Origin: VRUE01 sp963770315
GTDB lineage: Bacteria > Actinomycetota > Thermoleophilia > Solirubrobacterales > 70-9
Length of the DNA: 64,000 nucleotides
Assembly (NCBI GenBank): GCA_963770315.1
Contig: CAVYPC010000002.1
Coordinates: 744,001 to 808,000 of the forward strand
Direction: 5' to 3'
The notes beneath the pieces are model-generated. The model did no database searches. It was not told the DNA's origin and saw only the letters and a program-made list of their open reading frames with translations. Below are positions 52,205 to 60,195 of this stretch, piece by piece (within the stretch, counting starts at the first letter, position 1; each line of letters opens with the position of its first letter). Both the position numbers and the translations under genes were made by a program.

Positions 52205-53602
52205 TCAGTGGCGAACCACGGTCACTGCGCGTCGGGAGGTCCTGGCCGCGTCGGGCCGGACGACGACCAGGGCCCGACGCTTCCCGATGGTCGCTTTGAG
52301 TAGAGATGAGACCGCGGCGACGCGTCGCACCGCTACCTGGCGGGACGAGTCGATCGGAACCGAGTAACGGGACCTCGCCACCCGCTTGCCGCTTACCTCG
52401 ATCGCAATCGACCCCTTGCAGATTTCGGTGACAATGCCGTCGCCGCAGGAAATCGCCACGTCGGCGCGGTTTTGCCAGAGCAGCGTGCGTACCGCTGCGA
52501 TTGCCGTCGTCAGAGGCACCGGGCGGATGCGCCCGACGATCGCCGGATTCTTCGGTTCCCACATCTGGCAGCTGCCGCCGCCGCCGCAGCTGCGCTCACC
52601 GATCGCCGTGTACCAGATGTCGCCATCTGATCCTGCGATCACGTCCTGGGGTTCGCTTTCGCGGTCGGGAAGTTCGACTTGGGTGAATCGACCCGACGGC
52701 GAAATCCTTCCGAGGTTGCCGATCCCAACGGATTCGCTGTACGCGACCTGCTCGGTGAACCAGAGGCGACCGTCTGCCCCCGCGGCTATCTGTCCCGGCC
52801 GCACCGGTTGCGGGAGCCTGAATTCGGTGATGCTGCCGGTCGGCGTGATGCGGCCAACCCGGCTTCCTTCGGTGTCAGTGAACCAGAAGTTCCCGGCGCC
52901 GTCGATGGTGATACTGGCGGGTCGGGATCCCGCGCGCAGCGGAAACTCGGTCAGTTCTCCGGTCGGCGACATGCGACCGATCGCGCCAGGGAAATACTCC
53001 GTGAACCAGACATCGCCTTCATGCCCCTCGACAATCGAGGAGTTCCCCGTTTCGCGGTATGAGATCGGGAATGCGGTCACCGCGCCGGTGGCGGACACGT
53101 AACCCACCTTGGGTACGTCATCGATCGTCTGATTGTCACGAGGTTCTCTCTGAACGAACCACACGCCACCCGCGGCTCGCGGAGTGATGTCGCCGGCACC
53201 CGCGGTTCCTTCTATCCGGGACCAGCCACCAGCCGCCATCGAGCGGCTGACCCACGACTCGCCGGCTTGGTCGTAAGTCGCGGCCCAAATATCGCCTTCA
53301 GTCCCGGTCGTAATCCCGCCGAACCTCAGAAGGGGGCCGGTGGTTTCGCCCAGCGGGCCGTTGGGGCCCACCTGTCCGAGGTGCGGGACGAGGTGATCCC
53401 ACGAGCCTACGGTCGAGCCGTAGATGACGGTCCCATCCGAAGCCTGGGCGAGGTTCCCGATTCGCTTCGCTTCGACCGTGTATTCGGTCACCCCGCTTGC
53501 GCTGGCAGGAACCGCCGATGCGGCCACGGCTTGGCCCGTTGCCATGGCGAGGATCCCCGCCGTCATCACCATCAAAAAAAACAACCGCTGTATCGCCTGC
53601 AC
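52205..53602 (-). CDS. Secreted virginiamycin-B-lyase-like (NHL) beta-propeller
   Basis: A 465-aa exported protein. After a signal peptide (residues 1-27) come propeller blades with the Vgb pattern DVWFTEYFPGAIGRMSPTG, NFWFTDTEGSRVGRITPTG and RLWFTEQVAY, GNLGRISPSGRF. The C-terminal 110 residues (from about 355) are a separate Arg/Ser/Val-rich region (VGRIRPVPLTTAIAAVRTLL). True streptogramin lyases have a catalytic His/Glu set I cannot confirm, so a binding role is as likely. A T8 run lies in the signal-peptide codons. Confidence 0.85.
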   Translation of the reverse strand: MQAIQRLFFLMVMTAGILAMATGQAVAASAVPASASGVTEYTVEAKRIGNLAQASDGTVIYGSTVGSWDHLVPHLGQVGPNGPLGETTGPLLRFGGITTGTEGDIWAATYDQAGESWVSRSMAAGGWSRIEGTAGAGDITPRAAGGVWFVQREPRDNQTIDDVPKVGYVSATGAVTAFPISYRETGNSSIVEGHEGDVWFTEYFPGAIGRMSPTGELTEFPLRAGSRPASITIDGAGNFWFTDTEGSRVGRITPTGSITEFRLPQPVRPGQIAAGADGRLWFTEQVAYSESVGIGNLGRISPSGRFTQVELPDRESEPQDVIAGSDGDIWYTAIGERSCGGGGSCQMWEPKNPAIVGRIRPVPLTTAIAAVRTLLWQNRADVAISCGDGIVTEICKGSIAIEVSGKRVARSRYSVPIDSSRQVAVRRVAAVSSLLKATIGKRRALVVVRPDAARTSRRAVTVVRH

Positions 53603-53742
53603 CGCCCGCCCTCCCAGTTTGCTTTAGCGACGCGAGAAACCTCGAGCGAGTGGGAAGTTTCGGTCCCCGTGAACTGCCCGCGTTTGCCTCGCTCGACCCG
53701 GCGCTTGAGGGTTCGGGGGACGAGCCGGGACGTGGCCGGAAA

Positions 53743-54042
53743 TCAGTCGAGATCGAACGCGGCCACGATCGCTTCGCTGAGAGCCGGCTCTTGACTGTCG
53801 AGCAGGACGCCGATCTGCTCTCCCACGGCATCGGCGGGAATGGTGGTGATGTTGTCGCAACTGACGACCGAGGGCTCCGTGAGGCCGTTCGTAGCATCGA
53901 CGCCAACCTCGCTGGAGAGTCCGCGGATGGTTGTGGTGATCGGCGCGACGGTCACCGTCCTGAGATGCGGCCGTACAAGCTCACGCGTGAGGATCAACAC
54001 AGGCCGCGCCTTGTCGAGATGCGCGACGTGGATGGCCCGCAT
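53743..54042 (-). CDS. mazF: MazF/PemK-type endoribonuclease toxin
   Basis: A 99-aa toxin. AHLDKARPVLILTRE is the MazF start (K-x-R-P-V-L-I), TVAPITTTIRGLSSEV the second strand pair, and SVVSCDNITTI the third. The usual length of the family. ATG 54042 overlaps the antitoxin stop (TAATG), so the pair is coupled. Confidence 0.92.
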   Translation of the reverse strand: MRAIHVAHLDKARPVLILTRELVRPHLRTVTVAPITTTIRGLSSEVGVDATNGLTEPSVVSCDNITTIPADAVGEQIGVLLDSQEPALSEAIVAAFDLD

Positions 54043-54275
54043 TAGGCCAGATCACGCGGCAGGCCCGCCGCGTACTCGGCGAGCCCTGCGAGCTCTGGGT
54101 CCGGACCGGTGCGGGCGAGGATCCGGGCATCGCGTTCTGCGAGGTCACGCCGACGCTCGCGCTTGAGCGCCCGGGTTACAACAGCCGCCCGACTGCGCTC
54201 GGTGCCGGAGTCGACGATCTCGTCAACGAAATCGACAAGGTCATCTGGGAGCCGCACCGCGATCTGTTTGCTCAT
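54042..54275 (-). CDS. mazE: Ribbon-helix-helix antitoxin of the MazF toxin
   Basis: A 77-aa antitoxin. Residues 1-45 are RHH (SKQIAVRLPDDLVDFVDEIV, TERSRAAVVTRALKRE in part) and the acidic C-terminal part (GPDPELAGLAEYAAGLP) is the toxin-binding segment. ATG 54275 is 6 nt after TACCAT, so it is probably leaderless; the open frame to 54305 lies upstream of that promoter. Confidence 0.92.
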   Translation of the reverse strand: MSKQIAVRLPDDLVDFVDEIVDSGTERSRAAVVTRALKRERRRDLAERDARILARTGPDPELAGLAEYAAGLPRDLA

Positions 54276-54281
54276 CCCATA

Positions 54282-54301
54282 ATGGTAGCAATATGGTAGC
54301 A
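54282..54301. promoter_or_regulatory. Direct repeats overlapping the mazEF -10 box
   Basis: ATGGTAGCA occurs at 54282-54290 and 54293-54301, 11 bp apart (one helical turn). Read on the minus strand the inner copy contains the -10 TACCAT (54287-54282), so binding of the RHH antitoxin would block the promoter directly. Confidence 0.65.
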
Positions 54302-54371
54302 TCATAGCCGCTCTTCTCTCGCGCGAACGTGATACTGGGAATGCTCTAACCGTTTGCTAGAGCCGAGCTTG

Positions 54372-54386
54372 TCCTGTCTCCCCGAT
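54372..54386 (+). repeat. att-like copy 3, probable right end of the island
   Basis: TCCTGTCTCCCCGAT, identical over 15 bp to the 3' end of tRNA-Pro (47653-47667). With copy 1 it brackets 6.7 kb of accessory genes. No intact integrase lies between. The rest of the 54306-54524 gap shows nothing else. Confidence 0.65.
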
Positions 54387-54524
54387 GCAGAAACGCGAGC
54401 CGGCCCACCGGCCCTATGCGTGGGTGGGCGTCCCTTTGTACGACTCGTCTTGTTCGGCCGTCGGGTTTCGTCCTTGTGGCCGTTGCGCGGTCGTCTCGGC
54501 CGGGGCTACGGTCGGAGTGATTCG

Positions 54525-54968
54525 ATGACCGGCGCTCGAGTCCGATATGCCCTTCTCCTCACGGTCACGATGCTCGCCGTCACCGCACCGGTTGCCGTGG
54601 CGGCTCAGACGATCCACGTGGTCGAGCGGGCGACCACCGACGCCGTTACCAACGGCTCGAAACAGGACAAGGTGGGCAACGTACTTACCTGGCACAACAA
54701 GATCTATGATGCGGCCAACAAACAGCGGGTTGGCAGGGACGCCGGGTACTGCATTCGCATCGTGGTCGGCAAGTCATGGGAATGCAGCTGGACCACGTAC
54801 CTCAAAGCCGGATCGATCAGCGTGCAGGGGCAGTTCCTGGACCAAGGCGACGCCGAGCTGGCGGTCACCGGTGGGACCGGGTCTTATGCAGGCGCCAGCG
54901 GCACGATGACCTTGCATTACCGCAACAAGAAGGGCACTGCCTTCGACTTCATCTTCCACCTGCAGTAG
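54525..54968 (+). CDS. Secreted allene-oxide-cyclase/dirigent-like barrel protein
   Basis: A 147-aa exported protein. Residues 1-26 are a signal peptide. The mature part is an eight-strand-like barrel with DAELAVTGGTGSYAGASG, the motif shared by plant dirigent and allene oxide cyclase proteins and their bacterial relatives. Two Cys (YCIRIV, WECSW) may pair. ATG 54525 follows GGAG at 7 nt; the open frame to 54354 runs over the att site. Function in bacteria is unknown. Confidence 0.75.
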   Translation: MTGARVRYALLLTVTMLAVTAPVAVAAQTIHVVERATTDAVTNGSKQDKVGNVLTWHNKIYDAANKQRVGRDAGYCIRIVVGKSWECSWTTYLKAGSISVQGQFLDQGDAELAVTGGTGSYAGASGTMTLHYRNKKGTAFDFIFHLQ

Positions 54969-54981
54969 CAGCGGCGCGAAG

Positions 54982-55275
54982 ATGGCCGCTAAGTGCGGCC
55001 CAGCACTTCTCCTGGTTCAAAGACCGTCCAGTCATGACGGCGAGTTGCGTGAGGTTCTTGCCCCGGCTTACGCGGAGAGTCGGAAATCCGTCGCCACCCT
55101 TCTCGGTCTTGGCGAGGACCGGGCGGCGATCGACGCCGCTGCCTTCTTACTCGCGGCCTTCAACGGTCTGCTTCTTCAAGCCGTTATGGACGAGGCGAGG
55201 CCGGTGGAACCGGCGGCTATCTGGCGCAGAGCGCAGCGGCTCTCCGAGCTCGCCGCCGATGTCGGCAGCGGCTGA
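54982..55275 (+). pseudogene. C-terminal fragment of a TetR-family regulator
   Basis: A 97-codon frame reads ELREVLAPAYAESRKSVATL, AAAFLLAAFNGLLLQAVM and WRRAQRLSELA, the ligand-binding/dimer part of TetR regulators. No helix-turn-helix domain precedes it in any frame; the sequence upstream belongs to the barrel-protein gene. So it is a truncated copy, possibly cut when the neighbouring genes arrived. Confidence 0.65.
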
Positions 55276-55329
55276 CCGATCAGGAGTTCGTCTCGACGAG
55301 AGAAAGAGCTCCGCGACCGGCTCGGCGGG

Positions 55330-57969
55330 TCAGCCGATTCGGATCTGCTGTGCGCCGCGGCAGGTGGGCTTGTATTGGCTATTGAGCTTGTCGCCGGAGT
55401 AGCCGACGTTGAGGCGGTAGACGCCCGGCTTGGTCGCGAAGTACTGGGCCAGCAGGTAGCTGCCGTTTGACTTCACGGTGACGCCGCCGCTGAACGCGGG
55501 CTTGCGCTTGCACTGTTTGTCTCCCGGGCGATAGAGCCGAAAGTTGATCACGCCGGAGGGCGAGGCGGCGCCGGAGAGGCGGGCGCGAATCGATATCTGA
55601 TTGCCCTCGTTCAGACGCGCACGCGGTTTCACCTGCGGCGTTCGTCGATGCACCTGGACCGCTGGGCTGGACGGATCGCAGGGATCGGTCGCGCCCTGAT
55701 TTGCGCCGTCGCCGGAGTAGGTGGCCGTGAAGCTGTAGCTGCCGGGCTGTCGTGCGACGAGCGGGCCGGAGCGGATCGTGCCGTTCCCGGTCGCGGGGAC
55801 GGTGCCGACGACCACCGGCTTGGCGCAGCCCGCCGCCACCCGCTGGTAAATCTCGAAGGTGATCGTGCCCGTGGGCGCATAGCCCCCCTGCAGCGTCGCC
55901 GTAATCTCGAAAGAGGTGCCGACCGTGAGTCGTTGGGTGACGTCGCTGGCGATCGAGGGGCTGGCAGAGGAGACATCGGACGCCGCCTTGCCGCAGCCCA
56001 CGCTCGTTGCGGCGTGGTTCGGGTCGCCCGTGTAGTTGACGGTCCAGCGGAACGTGCCGGCCCGGGAAGGCACGAATGCGGTCGAGCGATACGAGCCGTT
56101 CCCCGAGACGCCGACCGTCGAGCTGAAGGCCGCGGCGCCGGAGCAATTCGCGTCGCCGGGCGGGAACGCAGCGAACGTGATCTGTCCGGTGGGGATCGCC
56201 CCTTCCTGGATCGACGCCGTGGCCATAACCGGGCTCCCGACCGTACCGCCGGTTGCGCTGGCGCCGAGGGTCGGGGTGACCGTTCCCACCGCCGAGGCCT
56301 GATTGGCCGACCCGCAGGGCAGGCTCGCCGGCTCGTTGTTGCCGTCGCCCGCGTATTCGACCGTCCAGCGATAGAGCCCCGCCCCCGGCGAGAAACCGGG
56401 CGGGGAGTAGGTGCCGTTGTCGTTCACCGCGACCGCCGCTTCGTAGGCGGCAGCGCCGGCACAGGTCTGGTTGCCAGGGCCGAAGGCGCGGAAGACGAGC
56501 TGTCCGCCGGGCTCAAAGCCACTCCCCAGGGTCGCCCCGTCGGTGATCGAGGAGCCGGCGGCCAAAGCAGAGGTCGCCACCCCCGCAAGCGTCGGCGAGG
56601 CCTTGCTCACGATCGAGGCCTGATTGGCCGACCCGCAGGGCAGGCCGACCGGCTCGTTGTTCTGGTCGCCCGCGTATTCCACCGTCCAGCGGAATTCCCC
56701 GGCCTGCTGGGGAAGGAAATCCGGGGAGACGGCGTGGCCGCCCTGGAGCGGCACGGAATCCGTCGCCAGCGGCGTCAGGCAGGCGGTGTCCGCTGGCCCG
56801 AAGATCCTGAAGATCGCTTCGCCGCCCGGAGAGAAGCCTCCGGTGACGGTCGCTTCGTCGTGAATCGCGGAATTGACGACGCCGGAGTTTGCGCTGCCCG
56901 CCAGTCCGGGGCTCGCCTTGCCGACGGTGGAGGCCTGATTGGCCGACCCGCAGGGCAGGCTCGCCGGCTCGTTGTTGCCGTCGCCCGCGTATTCGACCGT
57001 CCAGCGATAGAGCCCCGCCCCCGGCGAGAAACCGGGCGGGGAGTAGGTGCCGTTGTCGTTCACCGCGACCGCCGCTTCGTAGGCGGCAGCGCCGGCACAG
57101 GTCTGGTTGCCAGGGCCGAAGGCGCGGAAGACGAGCTGTCCGCCGGGCTCAAAGCCACTCCCCAGGGTCGCCCCGTCGGTGATCGAGGAGCCGGCGGCCA
57201 AAGCAGAGGTCGCCACCCCCGCAAGCGTCGGCGAGGCCTTGCTCACGATCGAGGCCTGATTGGCCGACCCGCAGGGCAGGCCGACCGGCTCGTTGTTCTG
57301 GTCGCCCGCGTATTCCACCGTCCAGCGGAATTCCCCGGCCTGCTGGGGAAGGAAATCCGGGGAGACGGCGTGGCCGCCCTGGAGCGGCACGGAATCCGTC
57401 GCCAGCGGCGTCAGGCAGGCGGTGTCCGCTGGCCCGAAGATCCTGAAGATCACTTCGCCGCCCGGAGAGAAGCCTCCGGTGACGGTCGCTTCGTCGTGAA
57501 TCGCGGAATTGACGACGCCGGAGCTTGCGCTGCCCGCCAGTCCGGGGCTCGCCTTGCCGACGGTGGAGGCCGCCGAGCAGATGGAGTCGACCGCGAGGTT
57601 TTCAGAGTCGCCCGAATAGCGGGCGGTCCAGTGGTAGATGCCTGCTTCGGGCGGGGTGAATTCCCCCGAGGAGTATTCGCCCTCTCCGTTTACCGGGGCC
57701 GCAGCCGGGGCGGGGCTCAGCGCCGGCCCGGAGCAGCTGGGGTCGCCGGGGCCGAAGACTTCGAAGGATATTTCTCCCGCTGCGTCAGGGCTTTCCGAGA
57801 GCTCTGCGGTCGCTTGAATCGTTTGCCCGATGACCGCGTCGGTGGCCACGACGCTCAGGCTCGGCGGAGCGGCCGACGACGTAACCGCGAGCAGCAGGGC
57901 GAGGCCCATGGAAATACCCAGGCCAGCCAATGCCCCGAGCACGGGTCGGTGAGACACCCGCATTTTCAT
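55330..57969 (-). CDS. Secreted protein with eight Ig-like repeats
   Basis: An 879-aa exported protein. The signal peptide (residues 1-34) is followed by eight domains of about 105 residues, each with the pattern G-x2-F-x-F/A-x-G-P-x-D/N-x2-C, then F-R-W-T-V-x-Y-x-G-D and a second Cys, so one disulfide per domain is likely. Domains 2-3 and 4-5 are almost identical pairs (A-B-A-B). No LPxTG or membrane anchor is seen at the C-terminus. Probably a surface or matrix protein. ATG 57969 is chosen; ATG 57963 is possible. Confidence 0.88.
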   Translation of the reverse strand: MKMRVSHRPVLGALAGLGISMGLALLLAVTSSAAPPSLSVVATDAVIGQTIQATAELSESPDAAGEISFEVFGPGDPSCSGPALSPAPAAAPVNGEGEYSSGEFTPPEAGIYHWTARYSGDSENLAVDSICSAASTVGKASPGLAGSASSGVVNSAIHDEATVTGGFSPGGEVIFRIFGPADTACLTPLATDSVPLQGGHAVSPDFLPQQAGEFRWTVEYAGDQNNEPVGLPCGSANQASIVSKASPTLAGVATSALAAGSSITDGATLGSGFEPGGQLVFRAFGPGNQTCAGAAAYEAAVAVNDNGTYSPPGFSPGAGLYRWTVEYAGDGNNEPASLPCGSANQASTVGKASPGLAGSANSGVVNSAIHDEATVTGGFSPGGEAIFRIFGPADTACLTPLATDSVPLQGGHAVSPDFLPQQAGEFRWTVEYAGDQNNEPVGLPCGSANQASIVSKASPTLAGVATSALAAGSSITDGATLGSGFEPGGQLVFRAFGPGNQTCAGAAAYEAAVAVNDNGTYSPPGFSPGAGLYRWTVEYAGDGNNEPASLPCGSANQASAVGTVTPTLGASATGGTVGSPVMATASIQEGAIPTGQITFAAFPPGDANCSGAAAFSSTVGVSGNGSYRSTAFVPSRAGTFRWTVNYTGDPNHAATSVGCGKAASDVSSASPSIASDVTQRLTVGTSFEITATLQGGYAPTGTITFEIYQRVAAGCAKPVVVGTVPATGNGTIRSGPLVARQPGSYSFTATYSGDGANQGATDPCDPSSPAVQVHRRTPQVKPRARLNEGNQISIRARLSGAASPSGVINFRLYRPGDKQCKRKPAFSGGVTVKSNGSYLLAQYFATKPGVYRLNVGYSGDKLNSQYKPTCRGAQQIRIG
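56295..57566. repeat. 636-bp near-identical tandem duplication
   Basis: Units 56295-56930 and 56931-57566 each code for two Ig-like domains. Comparing by eye I see only a few differences, for example gcttcg/acttcg near 56816 and 57452 and gtttgc/gcttgc near 56888 and 57524. The duplication must be recent or kept alike by recombination. Confidence 0.9.
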
Positions 57970-58067
57970 TCCACCGTCCCGACCAGGGATTCAACCGCTT
58001 GTGGCTCCATAAGCCTAAGCTTTTCTCGCTCTCAGCGTCTTTTTCTCCACGGATTTCAGTCCCACCT

Positions 58068-58073
58068 TAGAAT
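58068..58073 (+). promoter_or_regulatory. -10 box TAGAAT before the leader ORF
   Basis: TAGAAT, 8 nt, then ATG 58082, the first codon of an 11-codon leader. Confidence 0.5.
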
Positions 58074-58081
58074 ATTCGTCC

Positions 58082-58117
58082 ATGCACTTCACCACGACGG
58101 AGCGAGCCAGGAGATGA
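58082..58117 (+). CDS. Putative 11-codon leader peptide
   Basis: ATG 58082 reads MHFTTTERARR and stops at TGA 58115-58117, which overlaps the ATG 58114 of the next gene. The transcript would be leaderless, and translation of the leader would deliver ribosomes to the downstream start, whose own AGGAG lies too close to the ATG. Function as a coupling device is inferred. Confidence 0.4.
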   Translation: MHFTTTERARR

Positions 58118-58911
58118 GCAAATTGCAGCGCCGCGGTTATCTGGCGATTTCGACGATCGCTGCAGCATCGGCTCTGCTCGTCGTCGTGCCGGCGGGCGCG
58201 TCGGCGGCTGAAGCGTCCGGCGAGACGGCCGCCGAACCCGCGGGTAGCCCAGCGCAACCCGCTGCGCCGGCCGCGACGGAATGGACGCCGCAGGGTGTCG
58301 AAGAGGGGGCGTCGGGTGGCGGCGCGCCATTGGAGCACGGAAGCTCGGTGGGCAGCGGCACGGTTCCGGGTAAAACCGGGTCTGGTCGCGAGGCGCCCCC
58401 GCCCGCCCCCGATCCAGGTGTGTCCTACGAACCGGAAGCGCCGATTCCGACGCCGGAACCGTCTGTACCGGCGACCGTCGACGAACCCACGACCAGCCCT
58501 CGAGCGGAAAGCGCGGTCCACACGGTCCAACCGGCGCCGGCGCCCGCCAGGCCAAGCAGGCACGTAGATGTCGCGGTCGGCGCCGCAACTTCGCTGGGGC
58601 GCTCCGCCTCGTCCGAGGGCGACGGCGCCAGCTCCGCACCGCAGGCGGCGGTTGCATCGTTCGCTGGCTCGGGCGATCGTTCGTCCTCGGGCTCCTACGC
58701 CCTGCCGTTGCTGGCCATCGTCGCCCTTGGCCTCGCCCTTGGCCTTGTGGGCATCATCCGCCTCAGGCGTCGCCACCAGCGCCGCCAGCTCGAGGCCCTC
58801 TGGCATGAGCAGGATGTGGCATGGGAGGCGGCCCTTCGCCGCGCCGAGTTGGGAAAGACGTCCGGCGCCGCGCAGGCGAGCCCCCAGCGGTTGCGGGTCG
58901 GCGTCGGATAG
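58114..58911 (+). CDS. Pro-rich secreted/anchored protein with C-terminal membrane helix
   Basis: A 265-aa protein. Residues 8-31 are a signal segment (YLAISTIAAASALLVVV), 32-190 a low-complexity Pro/Ala/Ser/Glu region, then one membrane helix (ALPLLAIVALGLALGLVGII) and a basic cytoplasmic tail (RLRRRHQRRQLEAL) of about 45 residues. It looks like a single-pass surface stalk next to the Ig-repeat protein with which it shares a divergent intergenic region. TTG 58123 is an alternative start with better-spaced AGGAG. Confidence 0.75.
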   Translation: MSKLQRRGYLAISTIAAASALLVVVPAGASAAEASGETAAEPAGSPAQPAAPAATEWTPQGVEEGASGGGAPLEHGSSVGSGTVPGKTGSGREAPPPAPDPGVSYEPEAPIPTPEPSVPATVDEPTTSPRAESAVHTVQPAPAPARPSRHVDVAVGAATSLGRSASSEGDGASSAPQAAVASFAGSGDRSSSGSYALPLLAIVALGLALGLVGIIRLRRRHQRRQLEALWHEQDVAWEAALRRAELGKTSGAAQASPQRLRVGVG

Positions 58912-58947
58912 GGCTAGCGGGCCGGTGCCGGGGCAGCGGAGGTTGAG

Positions 58948-59448
58948 ATGAGCGGCATAGAGACGAGCGGTAAGGGTGCGGCGGGCACCCCGCCGGTCAA
59001 CGCCGGGGAAATGAAGCTCGAGGTCGTGGTAGTACCGGTTTCGGATGTCGATCGGGCGAAGCGCTTCTACGAGGGGCTGGGCTGGCGTCTCGATGCCGAC
59101 CTGGCAGTCGATGACGGCTACAGGGTGGTGCAGCTGACGCCCCCGGGGTCCGCCTGCTCGATCATCCTCGGCGAGGGGGTCACGTCCGCTCCGCCGGGTT
59201 CGTCAGAGGGACTGCAGCTCTCGGTCTACGACATCGACGCAGCCCGCGCCGATCTCCTCGCGCGCGGGGTCGACGTCAGCGAGACGTTCCACGACGCCAC
59301 GGGGATCTTCCATCATGCCGGCGCCGAGGAGCGCGTCAGCGGGCCGGCGCCGGAGCATGCCGACTACGGCTCGTTCGTTGCTTTCAGCGATCCGGACGGC
59401 AACGGCTGGCTGCTCCAGGAGATCAAGACCCGGCTTCCGGGCCGGTGA
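58948..59448 (+). CDS. VOC-family (glyoxalase-like) protein
   Basis: A 166-aa protein with two beta-alpha-beta-beta-beta modules: EVVVVPVSDVDRAKRFYEGLGW and LSVYDIDAARADLLARGVD, ending FSDPDGNGWLLQEI, the usual VOC closing motif with a metal-ligand Glu. Metal enzymes such as dioxygenases and resistance proteins share this fold. ATG 58948 follows GGAGG. Followed after 12 nt by a small gene. Confidence 0.9.
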   Translation: MSGIETSGKGAAGTPPVNAGEMKLEVVVVPVSDVDRAKRFYEGLGWRLDADLAVDDGYRVVQLTPPGSACSIILGEGVTSAPPGSSEGLQLSVYDIDAARADLLARGVDVSETFHDATGIFHHAGAEERVSGPAPEHADYGSFVAFSDPDGNGWLLQEIKTRLPGR

Positions 59449-59460
59449 AAGGAGGGGCCG

Positions 59461-59628
59461 ATGGCGACGGCGTATGAGTCCGTGGAGGACCTGGCGGAAG
59501 CGCTGAGACGGGCAGCCGCGGCACACGGCAAGCACGAGGAGCGAACGGGCGAGGAGGACCCGAACTGGCCGGACTGGTACGCGCTCTACATGGTGCGCGA
59601 GCGCGGCGGCGAAGAGCTGCCGAGATGA
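59461..59628 (+). CDS. Small acidic protein downstream of the VOC gene
   Basis: A 55-aa frame: MATAYESVEDLAEALRR, then KHEERTGEEDPNWPDWYALY and an acidic end. The gap to the VOC gene is 12 nt with GAAAGGAGG before the ATG, so it is translated from the same transcript. Codon use is that of a real gene. The DPNWPDWYA core is distinctive; no function known to me. Confidence 0.75.
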   Translation: MATAYESVEDLAEALRRAAAAHGKHEERTGEEDPNWPDWYALYMVRERGGEELPR

Positions 59629-59637
59629 CGCTTACGC

Positions 59638-59792
59638 CTAATAGGGCGCGTCGACTGCTTTGGCCCAGTCCTCGTCGACGTGGAGCTGGCCCTTCGCATC
59701 GGTATTCGACGATCACCACGGTCGCCGGCTGGCGATTTCCGTTGTGTGGATCGATCGTCACCGAGCCGGTCCATCCCTTCCAGCCCTTCGGG
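59638..59792 (-). pseudogene. Tail of a decayed gene, perhaps an ABC binding protein
   Basis: On the minus strand one frame reads KGWKGWTGSVTIDPHNGNR and PATVVIV, then after a 1-nt shift near 59695 another reads NTDAKGQLHVDEDWAKAV and stops at TAG 59638-59640. The two join to a sensible C-terminus resembling type I periplasmic binding proteins (weak resemblance). The rest of the gene is absent. Confidence 0.35.
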
Positions 59793-59809
59793 CCTGGTAC
59801 AACAAGCCC

Positions 59810-60190
59810 ATGCAGAGCTGGGATCTGAAGACCGTCGAGACGGAGCCACACCAGCCGCGGATCCTTGCCTCTGCAGACGATGCGCGGACGATCGTGCTGC
59901 ACCTCCCGGCGGGGGAGGAGCTGCAGGAGCACGAGGTGCACGAGCGGGCACGCGTTGTCGTCGTCGACGGCGAGGTCGACGTCACAGCGCTGGGCGGCGA
60001 GACCGTGCCCGCGGGCGCTGGGCACCTCTTCGAGTTCGACCCCGGCGAGCGCCACACGATCGCCGCGCGCTCCGACGCCCGCCTGCTGTTGATCCTCACC
60101 CCGTGGCCGGGGGACGGCCATCCGGGCGCGATGACGCTCGAGGAAAAGGCTGGGGCGCGCCAGCGCGCAGCCGACCGCCCCCGGGCCTGA
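59810..60190 (+). CDS. Cupin-domain protein
   Basis: A 126-aa single cupin. LHLPAGEELQEHEVHERARVV in part gives the first motif with E-H-E-x-H-E, and AGHLFEFDPGERHTIAAR the second with the last His. A sugar- or metal-binding or small oxygenase role is possible. ATG 59810 is 6 nt from TACAAC, near-consensus for the leaderless pattern. Convergent with the AraC-type gene, 5 nt away. Confidence 0.82.
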   Translation: MQSWDLKTVETEPHQPRILASADDARTIVLHLPAGEELQEHEVHERARVVVVDGEVDVTALGGETVPAGAGHLFEFDPGERHTIAARSDARLLLILTPWPGDGHPGAMTLEEKAGARQRAADRPRA

Positions 60191-60195
60191 TCCGC

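Noticed and set aside
53603..53742. A gene between the Vgb-like and mazF genes
   Set aside because: No frame with protein-like content; I see only a short non-coding stretch.
56295..57566. CRISPR-like repeat array
   Set aside because: The repeats are long coding units without spacers; they encode Ig-like domains.
55648..58113. Long plus-strand frame upstream of the anchored protein
   Set aside because: Antisense to the Ig-repeat gene; only the part from 58114 has a signal peptide and membrane helix.
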